Of a DNA stretch of 60,000 nucleotides, positions 23,700 through 33,959 are shown in pieces. Under the pieces are notes generated by a model, which saw only the letters and a list, made by a program, of their open reading frames with translations, had not been told where the DNA came from and made no database searches. The position numbers and the translations under genes are program-made. Location of the stretch: NCBI RefSeq assembly GCF_032854445.1, contig NC_088300.1, positions 73,401,005 through 73,461,004 on the forward strand, given 5' to 3'. The stretch comes from Liolophura sinensis (taxonomy: Eukaryota > Mollusca > Polyplacophora > Chitonida > Chitonidae). How positions within the stretch are numbered: the stretch's first letter is position 1; each line of letters starts with the position of its first letter.

Positions 23700-24055
23700 A
23701 TCACGATAACAAGCTGTTTGAAATAACACTAACATATTTCAAGACGCGTTTCGCGCGCAATCCATTTTTTAAAACAGGAATTGATTTAAGCATATGACCC
23801 AATGCAAAAATAGTTCTTACTTTATTATAATACTGAAAGTCCGATTTACCGAGGCGAGGCGAGGGAAAAACATTCTGTCTCAGTATATACAAGGCCAAAA
23901 CATGATTCTGAGCTATTAAACTTGACAAAAAATGTATTTCCCCGCCGGTAGCCCCAGAGCGTGACCTGAAGTATCAGTTTCGAGTGATAAGGTAAAAGGG
24001 AATACTTGTAGGCCCTAATTAGCTCACCAGGCAATCGCCGCTAGCTGTTGATTAA
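23700..24055. repeat. Unclassified interspersed repeat, copy 2
   Basis: Collinear with 9190-9540, same orientation; shared landmarks are listed there. No target duplication or terminal structure was found. Confidence 0.6.
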
Positions 24056-24059
24056 GGAA

Positions 24060-24994
24060 ATTCGTGTTAAAAATTTATGAATTATTCCATGGAATGAAAA
24101 AGCTGTTTCTAAAAATATATTTCTAATAGAACAAGGAAGTTTAAGGCTTTAACTCGCCTGTAGCGGCGTTTGTATTGTAACGCGATACCGTGGAACCTGG
24201 TTTCGTACCAATTCAAATCCCGAGAATGCGCAGCAAGTTTCAGAGGTATCGGGTTACCCAATAAACACCAAGACAGAGTTGTTCTATTCTACCCCCAAAA
24301 ATGCAGAAAATGTGTCCAATACGTTCTCTTGTACTTCCTCCGCAGACGTGATGCATTTTAGACCAATCAACGGAAAGATAATCGGGATATTTCGCCGCTG
24401 CGTCTGCATGACGTCGTGCCTTATTGTTGTGTGATGTAGGAAAATAAAGGTTTACTGCACATTTATTATGCCGTAATACCGCTGAGCTGAGATTGGAACG
24501 TCATGAAACAAATGTTTCTTTTTCCACGTCATGGCGTCTGGGTGTAAAATATCAAAAATTTAAAAGCGAAAGCGATAGGCCTATCTATATCAACTGTGCG
24601 AAACAGCACTTTTATCACTGAAGGAAATTCCGATAGTTCACATTTGAATAAATCCTAAATACAAATCTAACCAGTAACAAACTCAAATTCTTTTATTTGT
24701 AGAAATAAACAGCATGAAATGATGTTATTTGAGGAGGAAAGTGTACCGGTCGGTGTCTTGCGTGACACACTCGATGTTGTTTAAAAGGTAATCTCTATTT
24801 ATTAAGTAGGCCTATATTTGCTCGGGGCCCTTAACTAACGGCCGGGTAGAATACGTGGAAGCAACTTTTAACTGATATAACCACTAATGCAATTTACCGG
24901 CTTCAAGCCTATTGCTCAATGAGGAATCAAACCATTGTACACCTAGTGACATATCACATGTTTCTAAACATCAGCTTGTAACTGAACAGCATTA
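24060..24994. other. Intergenic, nothing firmly recognised
   Basis: CCAATTCAAATCCCGAG near 24210 resembles a tRNA B box, but no matching A box or fold is convincing. Otherwise featureless up to the left edge of the LTR element. Confidence 0.35.
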
Positions 24995-25013
24995 AGACCC
25001 GGAAATTTCATGT

Positions 25014-26220
25014 TTGTTTGACAGAGTTCTCGATGATTGTGTTATTTCATCTGAACCTGTGTGTTATTATGTCAAGTCTGATATACTTATGCGTAAATGG
25101 AGATCACCTGATGTATCTGTTGATGATGACTGGGCTGTTAAACATCAGATTGTTGTACCTAAGGCATACCGAAGTGAAATTTTACGTATGGCACATGAAA
25201 TGCCATTAGCTGGTCACTTGGGTGTTAACAAGACCTACCACAGGATACTGAACCACTTCTTTTGGCCAGGATTAAAGGGAGATGTAACCCAGTTTTGTAA
25301 ATCATGTCATACATGCCAGGTAGTGGGTAAACCTAATCAGACTATTCCTAAGGCACCATTAGAGCCTGTACCAGCTTTTCAAGAGCCATTCAGCAAAATA
25401 TTGATTGATTGTGTAAGCCCTCTACCTAAGACGAAGTCTGGGAATCAGTATGTGTTAACTATTATGTGTATAGCAACCAGATTTCCCGAGGCTGTTCCTT
25501 TAAGGAATATCAACACCAAGTCTGTTGTCAAAGCTTTAACAAGGTTTTTTACTCTGTTTGGTTTACCTAAATCCATACAGTCTGATCAAGGTTCAAACTT
25601 TATGTCTGGTATTTTTCAGCAAGTTATGTACCAGTTGGGCATTAAACAATACAAGTCGTCTGCCTACCACCCAGAAAGCCAAGGTGCAATTGAAAGATTT
25701 CACCAAACATTAAAGAACATGATTAAGACTTATTGTTATGATACAGAGAAAGATTGGGATGAAGGTATTCCATTTCTTATGTTTGCTGTTCGAGAGTAAG
25801 TACAAGAATCATTGGGTTTCAATCCATTTGATTTAGTATTTGGACATACTGTTAGAGGACCTTTGTTAATTTACAAGGAACAGTTTCTCAATGATGACAC
25901 AAGTAATGTAAATCTTTTGGATTATGTATCTGATTTTCGTGTTAAGCTAGTCAGAGCATGTGAATTGGCTAAAGCCAATCTTGAATGTACTCAGAAGAAT
26001 ATGAAACGTAGATATGATGAGAAACCTGTTGCTCGGTCATTTCAACCTGGTCAGAAAGTTTTAGTATTGTTACCTGTACCTGGTAAATGCTTTGGTGTCA
26101 GATATTTTGGTCCATATGTTGTTGACAAATAGCTGAGTGAGCTTAACTATGTTGTTAAAACACCTGATCGGCGCAAATCAAGTCAGTTATGTCACATTAA
26201 CATGCTGAAACCCTATGTAA
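25014..26220 (+). pseudogene. Retrotransposon integrase domain (broken)
   Basis: The N-terminal zinc-binding region (MAHEM...AGHLG...FCKSCHTC, ~25190-25320) leads into an integrase core. Its acidic triad is visible at ILIDCV (~25400), SIQSDQGSNF (~25580) and SQGAIERFHQ (~25680). The chromo-like/C-terminal end runs to CHINMLKPYV (~26190-26220). Two in-frame stops interrupt it, TAA at 25797 after FAVRE and TAG at 26130 after GPYVVDK; the frame is otherwise continuous across both. It would insert element DNA into the genome if intact. Confidence 0.9.
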
Positions 26221-26859
26221 ACAGAAGTGACACTGACAACACTGCTGTACATTCTGTTAATGTTGTTGCTGCTAACATTGACCAGAGTTGCTGTAATACA
26301 CATGATATTGGCGAACAGTTGGTTGATTCTAAGCTCAATTCTTCAAAGCTTCAGAATTCAGATGTCTTAAAACAACTTGATTCTAAACTGCAACTTCTGG
26401 AACGCATTCAGCAACAGCAACTGTCTGAACTTGTTTTTGAGTTTTCACATTTGTTTCCGGATGTACCATCAAGAACTGATGTCATTTTTCACGATGTTGC
26501 TGTTGGTGCTGTTTTGCTTCAGGAGGACAATCTTGGTGTTGATCATCCAGTTTGATCATCCAGTTCATCCAGTTTTCTTTTCCCGTAAACTTAACAAGTT
26601 TCAGAGAAATTATTCAACTGTTGAAAAAGAATGTTTGTCTGTTATTTTAGCTCTGCAACATTTTGAAGTTTATGTAACAGCTTCGAGACAACCTGTGATT
26701 GTAAAGACCGATCACAATCCACTTGTGTTTCTACAGAAAGTTAAGGGAAAGAATCAGAGATTGTTCCGGTGGAGTTTATTGTTGCAGGAATACAATCTTG
26801 AAAACAAATATGTAAAGGGAAAAGACAATGTTATTGCAGATTGCTTGTCTCGTGTATAA
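26221..26859 (+). pseudogene. Pre-RT spacer fused to RNase H tail (RT deleted)
   Basis: After the integrase end the frame continues through FSHLFPDVPSRTDVIFHDV, the segment normally found just before the RT. It then passes directly to VGAVLLQEDNLGVDHPV, the end of RT/start of RNase H. The whole RT palm/fingers region (several hundred residues) is missing. A 13-bp tandem duplication (GATCATCCAGTTT repeated at ~26540) shifts the frame. RNase H then continues as FSRKLNKFQRNYSTVEKE, KTDHNPLVFLQ and GKDNVIADCLSRV to a stop at 26857-26859. Confidence 0.88.
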
Positions 26860-26975
26860 GTTTTGTATAAAATGTTTAATTACATGTGGTTTTACACTGT
26901 TGTATATATTATTGTTTAACATATATTGTTTAACATATATTGTAAGTAAAATAAAAAAGTTAGGAAAACTTTTTT

Positions 26976-26990
26976 TTTGAAGGGTGGGTG
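26976..26990 (+). other. Polypurine-like tract before the 3' LTR
   Basis: TTGAAGGGTGGGTG lies immediately before the LTR's TGTTAG, as expected for the plus-strand primer of an LTR retrotransposon. It is imperfect (a few T residues). Confidence 0.5.
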
Positions 26991-27749
26991 TGTTAGGTGC
27001 ACGACTGCCGTCAGTTTCTAAATTTAGCTTGCCACTGTTTACATACGCTGAGTTCAGCGCCTGCTGTCTGCCTCTACCTTAGAATATTCCAGAATGCGCT
27101 CAGTTCGGTGCTTGTTTGTTTACATCAAGTGTTCAGGAATTTTCTTATTCTAGACAATTCCACCAGGCTATATAAGACCTATGAAAGCAGGTCAAAAAGG
27201 AGGAACGGAGAGAACGGAGAATTATTGAGAGTTTTGGATGCTTTCGTTGTGTATTAATTTAGTAGGCCTTTTGCGCTGAATTTTGGTGTCTTTATAGCCT
27301 CTGGCTTTGTTATATCTTCACCGAGCACTTGTTCAGTCCGAGCTTGTATATTTGATTCGTGCTCTTGTGTACACAGTGCTCATTAGTACACGGACCCTGT
27401 CTGTGGAAGTTTGTGTATATTTCGTCATACACTCAGTTACACTGTGGATTTTCCCTCTTGTGAATTTGCCTCTGAGCATTTATGCCTGTGTGGTATATAT
27501 TGTGGAATATATGCGTCCGTTTGGACTTGACACCGCAAGTACTTTAGTATTTGTATGGATACTGCTATCCTTTCTTGTTAAACTTAAGTACTTTAGTATT
27601 TGTATAAGTCTTATTATCTGTTCTTGTTAAAGCTAAAAGATTGTTGTAAAATAAAATCTGCTGGTTTTGGTTACTTTTTTGTGCGGCTACACTGTCGTGT
27701 ATTTCGAACAAGCCATCTCTTTATAATACAGACAGTTTGGGTCGTAACA
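26991..27749 (+). repeat. 3' LTR (759 bp)
   Basis: Begins TGTTAGGTGCACGACTGCCG and ends TTTGGGTCGTAACA, with TG..CA ends and a short TGTTA/TAACA inverted repeat. Nearly identical to the solo LTR at 49867-50630, which fixes its limits. It contains a TATA box at 27169. Confidence 0.92.
27169..27176 (+). promoter_or_regulatory. LTR TATA box
   Basis: TATATAAG within CAGGCTATATAAGACC is conserved in the LTRs at 36.75 kb and (minus strand) 50.45 kb. It probably positions the element's own transcription start about 30 bp downstream. Confidence 0.6.
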
Positions 27750-28239
27750 CTGTGTATTACTTTAGTAGGCCTTTTGTGCTGAATTTTAGTGTCTTTATGG
27801 CCTCTGGCTTTGTTATATCATATCTCCACCTAGCACTTGTTCAGTCTGAACTTGTATATTTAATTTGTGCTCTTGTGTACACAGTGCTGATTAGTACACG
27901 GACCCTGTCTGTGGAATTTTGTATATACTTCGTCATACACTCAGTTATACTGTGGATTTTCCCTCTTGTGAATATTGCCTCTGTGCATTTTTTAAGCATT
28001 GTGAAGTATATGCATCCGTTTGGAATTGACACCGTTGTACATGTAAGTAATTTAGTATTTGTATAGATACTGCTATCCTTTCTTGTTAAAATTAAGTACT
28101 TTAGTATTTGCAAAAGTCTTGTCATCTGTTCTTGTTAAACCAAATAAATTGTTGTTTTGGTTACTTTTTTGTGCGGCTAAACTATCGTGTATTTCGAACA
28201 AGCCATCTCTTTATAATACAGACAGTTTGGGTCGTAACA
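27750..28239 (+). repeat. Second, 5'-truncated LTR abutting the first
   Basis: Starting at CTGTGTATTACTTTAGTAGG the sequence repeats the LTR from about its position 258 to its end (TTTGGGTCGTAACA at 28239). It is more diverged than the first LTR is from the 49.9-kb solo LTR. It may be the remnant of an older element into whose LTR this one recombined or inserted, or an aberrant tandem end. Confidence 0.85.
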
Positions 28240-28985
28240 AGCCTTAGACATGATACCACAAATGGGCGTCCAGCTTCCGTGGACAACAGTCATTGTACTG
28301 TGGTCATACAGTGCTGACAGTACTCGGTTTATATATTTGATAATGCAGTACTTTGGTTTATTGATACACGTACGTTCTTTAGTACAGCCGCGAGGTAGAA
28401 CTACAAAGCAAATAATTGAACCTATAACAGAAAAATGACAGGGAACTAGTCTGATGAGAATCATCTCATTGGCATATTAAACAGGTTACTGTGAAATTAA
28501 TGCGACGTTGGGAATATCCTCTTATTTGTTCCGCACTGATAACACAGCTCAATCAACGTATCAGTTTGTTATGGAGTTCGAAGCCACATGTTTCTTCTTT
28601 AATTTCCCCTGAGCATCCAATTAGTACTCTTGCCATATACAAACAAATAGAAATAATTAAAAAGTGTACAATAGTCATATAATGATATTAACTTTCAATA
28701 CAGGTTAATTAAAACAGATTTACATAAGATATACGAGTTAAACTCTACTCCCGTATAAAATCGATAAAGAGAACAAAGGGTAACTACTTTTTTCCGATAT
28801 GTATATGATAACAGCATCTTTCTAATTTGTCTATGAAGACAAGGACAGCCAACTGACACAAAATAATGCCAAGAATACATTGTGTTCATTGAAGAAAAGG
28901 AACTTATGTAAAAATTAGCATCGGGTGCTGCTATATAATATCATATGCTATAGTCAGTATATTTAATAGACAGTGGAAAGTTAAA
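28240..28985. other. Intergenic, nothing recognised
   Basis: No supported feature. It lies between the LTR element and the 3' flank of EF-hand gene C. Confidence 0.4.
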
Positions 28986-29032
28986 TAAAAGTGTAAATCA
29001 AACATCTCTTTCGAAAAGGGTATAACAAATAT

Positions 29033-29587
29033 TTAGATATAGTCTATTACAGACGAAATGAGATATGCCTGACCATCAATAGGGTCCGGGTTAGAAAAAT
29101 GACGAACAAAGTCATCCACCAGCTCCTCCCTTTGTATAAACCCATCGCCACTTTTGTCTAGCTTCTCGAAGACACTTTTAACCAATGCTTTGTCGTTAAC
29201 CCCAACGGCTTCGTAGAAAATATTTAGCTCTTCCAAACATATTTGCCCGTCATTGTTGAAATCTATCCTGTCAAAAATGTCGCTGGCCATCGCGCGATCT
29301 TGTTCCATGAAAAACTCCTTGTTATCAACGAACAGTTGTCTGTTTCCCTTCACGGATTCTTCCAGATCTAGTTTCTTGGACGGATCAAGGAGCAAAAGAT
29401 GATACCATTTGACCCATTCCTGCCTGGTTCTGGCGGCTTCCTCTTCAGTAGCGCCCGTCTTCTTGGAAATATAGTCCGCCATTTCGGCAAAATCTTCAGC
29501 TGTTAATTCCCCATCTTTGTTATGGTCAAAAAAATGAAAGGCTTGTCTCCACTTTTCCATAATAAACGGAGTGACTTGATCAGCCAT
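29033..29587 (-). CDS. EF-hand calcium-binding protein, sarcoplasmic/calexcitin-like (copy C)
   Basis: An intact 184-residue frame starting at ATG 29587 (MADQVTPFIMEKW). Canonical calcium loops are DHNKDGELTAED, DFNNDGQICLEE and DKSGDGFIQREE at the same positions as in copy A. The second hand (LDPSKKLDLEESV) is again non-canonical. About a dozen substitutions separate it from copy A, and the frame is undamaged, suggesting selection or recent duplication. The splice acceptor CTTACAG ends at 29604. The upstream exon is inferred at 33813-33905, so the intron (about 4.2 kb) contains the whole Naiad-like element. Likely role: cytosolic calcium buffering or signalling. Confidence 0.92.
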   Translation of the reverse strand: MADQVTPFIMEKWRQAFHFFDHNKDGELTAEDFAEMADYISKKTGATEEEAARTRQEWVKWYHLLLLDPSKKLDLEESVKGNRQLFVDNKEFFMEQDRAMASDIFDRIDFNNDGQICLEELNIFYEAVGVNDKALVKSVFEKLDKSGDGFIQREELVDDFVRHFSNPDPIDGQAYLISSVIDYI

Positions 29588-29807
29588 TGTTTGTACAAAC
29601 TTTCTGTAAGAAACAAAAACACTTGTACGTTTGACTTACTTCGGATATGTTACATAAATATAAGAGGAGACAGATAAAGAGAGTTATTGACGCATTCAAA
29701 TTCCCTGTGCAAATTTAGTACCATTCGTATTAATCAGCATGTAATTTCTGCAAGAGTCAAAATGGTATAGGAATGTCGGACTTGACGCTTATATTTATAA
29801 CCTGTGC

Positions 29808-30458
29808 ATGCCCCGATTCTGCTGGTGGTTTTTGACCCCGAGGCGAGGCCTCTGCACAGTTATACCAATAACTATGAACTACAAAAATATGCATAGGACT
29901 AACGCTGGGAATAGTGGTGCATGTTCCCAGGGCGAGTCAATAAATGAATCGTTTGCACTAAGACCCATTTCCATCCAAATACCGGATATATTTGAGAGCA
30001 TTAAACATGGTATTTCCACCAAACCGTGTTCTATCCAACTGAACGATTGTTTGACATTGAATTCCCAAAGCAAACATTTAACTATTTCCAAATGTGGACA
30101 TACCAATTGTCTTACATGTCCATCATTTGATACATCCGCCACTTTTATTTCCTCACTGACTGGTAAATGTTATTCGGTTAATTCCTACCTTAACTTAAGT
30201 TGTATTGCGTCCAATTGTATTTACTTGGTAACATGCAAGAAATGTGGTCAGCAGAATGTTGGGAAGACCACCCAGAAACTTCATCTACGGGTGAACGGGC
30301 ACCGTAAGTCCGTGCGCAAGAAACAATTGCTAATAGGCAAGCATTTCTCTGCCTCCGACCATGACTGGGACCATTTCAGCATTCAGATAATAGAATCGGT
30401 TTATCCATCAACAAATGAGACAGATGTCGAATTTGAACGTAAAATCGAGAGACCGTGA
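29808..30458 (+). pseudogene. Naiad N-terminal region with GIY-YIG endonuclease
   Basis: CGHTNCLTCPSF (~30093) gives the cysteine/histidine pair that precedes the nuclease. The GIY-YIG core reads IYLVTCKKCGQQNVGKTT then LHLRVNGHR (~30215-30305), with the glycine, arginine and histidine of the family in place; the second motif is NVG rather than YIG. The frame ends at a TGA after ERKIERP, while homologous sequence continues in another frame (RELFWMLV...FPYGLND, 30450-30520), so a frameshift lies near 30420-30460. Confidence 0.8.
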
Positions 30459-31528
30459 GCTTTTCTGGATGCTAGTGATTGGTTCAGTCTTCCCATATGG
30501 GTTGAATGATAACGTTATGGGAATCGGCAATGTAACATCTAGCCAACCATATGACTCCATCGTAACAAATTTATTCAAATACCATAAACGTAGACCTCGC
30601 AGTCATGGTAGGAGGAAGTTCAACAGAAACATGATTCACAAACACGTTACAGTCAGCTATTTAGTAGGATTATCGTATGACACAATAGCATGCATGCTCT
30701 ACGCACAGTATTATATGTACTGCCATTGAACTTGCTAAAACAGGTCGTTCAAGACGTATCCAATAACATACACAATTTTAATGTTCCACCTCACCTTCTA
30801 CGTCTGTGTCAAGACATATCGTATTTTCGATTGTATCGCCCTGTAACTACAATTGAAACTCAACACGATCGACTCTTTCTGAAGATAAAGTATTTAGGCA
30901 GTGGCCTTGATTTAATTAACCTACCACGCATCTTTTATGAACCTGATGTTCGTAGTGCTGTGCCTAATTATTTTAATATCCAAGAGCCAGCTTGCATATC
31001 TTATGAGTATACAAAGCTTATCGCTTCCAAAATTTTCAATTATTCCCAGGCCATCAAAGAGTTCGATTTGGCGACGTATACTTCTGGCGGCTATAACTGT
31101 GATTGTGAATCCTCAGATTTTACCTACGACAAATGTAAACATGTCCTGACTGGTGACCTTAATATTATTAAGAATCATGATCTAAGGAATCTCTTTGTGA
31201 GGGATCCTAAGTATAGAGAAAAGAGTAATGTCAACATTCGATCAAACAAAAAAATATCATCTCGGCACTTGAGGAGTATGTTAAAAAATGGTCAAAACGG
31301 GAGAAAGTGGATTCTTCGGTACTTAACGATTGGCTTGAGATTGTCAAAAAGAAAGTCAGTTTAACTATACACCGTCTAGACATTGATGCTCTACCTAAAG
31401 TTAAACAGGTTCTGAAGGATCCCACTGTGCAAGAAACACTCGCTGACCTTGATAGTAAATTTGTCATCACTGTAGCAGACAAGGCTCCTAATAATGTCAT
31501 CTTTATTTGCAAGAATTATTATTATTAA
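30415..31528 (+). pseudogene. Naiad linker region with CxC motif and RT N-terminal part
   Basis: Two further frames carry the middle of the protein. One ends in HGRRKFNRN...; the next (30690-31364) contains GGYNCDCESSDF with Cys-Asp-Cys at 31098-31106, the linker signature. It then shifts frame near 31260-31300 into VDSSVLNDWLE...VADKAPNNVIFICKNYYY, the usual start of the RT fingers (ADK motif). The frame stops with TAA at 31526. Confidence 0.75.
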
Positions 31529-32779
31529 ATTCTTGTTCAAGAGCTATGTGCATCTACAACAACATCGACGTATTCTGGTACTACATGTACTCTGGAGGAA
31601 CTATTTAACAAACACAAAACCTTTCTTAAAGAAAGGCGCATAAATATACCTACCCGTCACACAGAAATACCACAACTTTACTGGATTCCTAAAATGCATA
31701 AATCCCCATACAAGGCTCGATTTATAGCAGGTTCAAGAAGCTGTACCACCAAACTCTTGTCAACCATACTTACGAGAGCGTTACAAGAAGTAAAGTCATT
31801 TTGGAATAAGTATTGTTGTGCCATAACAAAAAATTCAGGTGTCAACTGCATGTGAATTCCTAACAACTCCAAACGTCTTACAGAAGAACTCGATGCTCAT
31901 ATGCATATACCGTACAAAGACCTATCCACATGGGATTTCTCAACTCTCTATACTACGATTCCTCACAAAGATCTTATTGAAAGAATATCGTCGTTAATTG
32001 TCTCGGTATTTACTAAAACTGGTCACCGTTACATTAACGTCAGAAGCAATAAGGCTTTCTTTAGTTCTACTCTTTGTAAAGGTTACCACTCATGGGATGT
32101 TACATTATTTATTGAATTACTTGAATTTCTCATTAACAACATCTATGTGAAATTCGGAGATACCATTTATCAACAGTGCATAGGTATTCCAATGGGTACC
32201 AATTGTGCGCCTCTTTTGGCAGACCTATACCTGTTTTCATATGAATACGACTATATGCAGAAATTACTTAAAAGTAATATCTTTAAAGCTCGATCCTTTT
32301 CATTTACCAAGCGGTATATTGATGATCTACTGGCGTTAAATAATCCCCATATTGCTGAAGCGGTGAAGGAAATCTATCCGCCTTCATTGGATTTAAAGGA
32401 GACAACAGATAGTCCTGATGGTACATCTTATTTGGATCTATATCTGTACAAAGACGGACAAGGTCTCCTTTCAGACCGCCTTTACGACAAAAGGGATAAT
32501 TTCAATTTTGATATTGTAAATTATCCTTATTAAGATAGCAATATACCAAAGGGTCCTGCATATGGCGTATACATATCTCGCCTGGTAGCATTTGTCAGAT
32601 CTTGCGTTAATTGTGATGACTTTAATCTGCGTCACAAGTTGCTAGTTCAAAAACTAGTTTGTCAAGGATACTCCATCAAACACCTTCATTCTAAGTTTCT
32701 CAAATTTTACAATGAGTATAACACTCTCGTTGGCAGATATGGACAGAACGTTCAGAATCTCTGGCGATCTGCATTGTGA
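31529..32779 (+). pseudogene. Naiad reverse transcriptase (broken)
   Basis: Continues past the TAA with LYWIPKMHKSPYKARFIAGS (~31680-31735), then a TGA after NCM (~31853). Next come TWDFSTLYTTIPHKDL (~31928), IGIPMGTNCAPLLADLY (~32180) and the catalytic KRYIDDLLAL (~32312). After a TAA at 32531 the tail PKGPAYGVYISRL...RSCVNC continues to about 32777. These are diagnostic PLE RT motifs. At least three stop codons inactivate it. Confidence 0.85.
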
Positions 32780-32786
32780 TCAACCA

Positions 32787-32925
32787 CATAGACGGCGCTG
32801 TTATCCCTATGTACATATCTATCACGTACATGGTATTTAACAACATAGATGGCGCTGGATGCCCAGTGTAACCGTCTATCTTGTATGTCATGTGTAACAT
32901 CATAGATGGCGCCTCTTGTAGCATG
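32787..32925. repeat. 57-bp tandem repeat in the Naiad 3' region
   Basis: CATAGACGGCGC / CATAGATGGCGC start at 32787, 32844 and 32901, a 57-bp period with about 2.4 copies, just after the RT stop. It is part of the element's 3' untranslated part. Confidence 0.8.
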
Positions 32926-33610
32926 AGATCTTTACATATTAACGGGAAAGACGTAATCGTCCGTTACTTTTGAATCACAGTCTGATCGGTTAGGGTGTGT
33001 AACGCTCGTCATTTTCAAACTGTATCTAATACCGCTTAACCTGGGGTTAGGGGCCGTAAAGGTAGCCATGCTAATTACATCAGCATGATGCCTTTATGAA
33101 CAGTTGCAATTAAAGCGCGACTGAGATACTTGTTTAATTGTTATTTGACATGGAACTCATTCACGGATTACGAATTTGAACTTTGATATGGAATTCATGC
33201 CTGGAATATTCATTGTCAGCCCGGCATCATTGAAAACTGATGACCTCTTCTCTCTTGTGTGTTACCGGCTTTATTTCTTATTTGTATAATTTCTTACATA
33301 CCTTTGTCTTCGGGAGTTAGTGTTAAACGTTGTTGTGGAAATGGATCTTGCCATTATCCACTTGGAACGCCCTTTACGGGCTACGAATGGTATAGGAATG
33401 TCGAACTTGACGCTTATATTTTATACGTTATTGACTTACGTTTCTGTTAGATATATTTAAAAGCACACTAGTACAGAAAATTGTTGACGTAATTACATTT
33501 TGTGATAGAAGTTGCTAAAATTGATTTTAATCAGCTTTCGTGAAAAAGGTATAGGCCTACCAGTTTTAGTTTTCTTGTGTTTCTGGCACCGATAGCTACA
33601 TAAAAAAAAA

Positions 33611-33774
33611 ATTGTTCGGACGATACCTGGTGTGTGTATTGGATATAAAATCTAGATTAAATACGGTACTAAATATATTCCTGTCATTGTACATTGTTCG
33701 GACGATACCTGGAGTGTGTATTGGATATAAAATGTAGATTAAATACGGTAGTAAATACATTCCCGTCAATGTAC
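33611..33774. repeat. 82-bp tandem duplication in intron of EF-hand gene C
   Basis: ATTGTTCGGACGATACCTGG starts at 33611 and 33693, and the two 82-bp copies differ at a handful of sites. Not present in the homologous intron of copy D. Confidence 0.88.
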
Positions 33775-33812
33775 ATTTCGTAACATTTTCTTGTATAAAC
33801 TTCATTGCTTAC

Positions 33813-33905
33813 CTTTTTCGAGTCCTTCAGAGAGACCGACTTAACTGATATCTGAGCTGACTGCAGAAGAGGTCTTTCTCCTACAAGCAACTCTCGTTCA
33901 CCCGC
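33813..33905 (-). other. 5' non-coding exon of EF-hand gene C, with splice donor
   Basis: The minus strand reads ...CGAAAAAG|GTAAGCAATG with the exon ending at 33813. The exon matches that of copy D over GCAGAAGA.GTCTTTCTC and TACAAGCAACTCT and, more weakly, that of copy A. The exon's 5' end is not determined. Confidence 0.6.
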
Positions 33906-33959
33906 ATACCTATCTGATTTTAGCTGTTTTTTTCTGATCATAGCTGATTTATCAGTCTA

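Larger units (their letters stand above)
24996..28239 (+). mobile_element. 5'-truncated Ty3-type LTR retrotransposon, integrase upstream of RNase H
   Basis: The element starts abruptly inside pol. The order is integrase (25014-26220), a spacer, RNase H (26560-26859), purine-rich tract, 3' LTR (26991-27749) and then a partial extra LTR (27750-28239). Integrase-before-RNase H is opposite to ordinary Ty3/gypsy elements and matches the Gmr1-like group, in which pol ends with RT-RNase H next to the 3' LTR. There is no gag, protease, 5' LTR or primer-binding site in the window, and the RT core is deleted. It cannot move on its own. Confidence 0.85.
29761..33425 (+). mobile_element. Naiad-like Penelope-like retroelement (N-terminal GIY-YIG), inactive copy
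   Basis: Bounded by a ~38-bp direct repeat, AATGGTATAGGAATGTCG then ACTTGACGCTTATATTT, at 29761 and 33386 (pseudo-LTR-like ends). Domains in order: GIY-YIG nuclease with a cysteine motif, CxC linker, and a Penelope-type RT with YIDD. This permuted order is that described for Naiad/Chlamys elements, opposite to canonical Penelope elements. Stops and frameshifts divide the single ORF, so it is not functional. It lies in the intron of EF-hand gene C in the opposite orientation. Confidence 0.85.

Noticed and set aside
29808-32779. In-frame TGA codons in the Naiad-like element as selenocysteine (known in some clam and spider Naiads)
   Set aside because: The TGA after ERKIERP is at a frame change, and the TGA after NCM falls where related elements usually have Trp (TGG to TGA). 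TAA stops are also present. No SECIS-like element was recognised, so simple decay is more likely.
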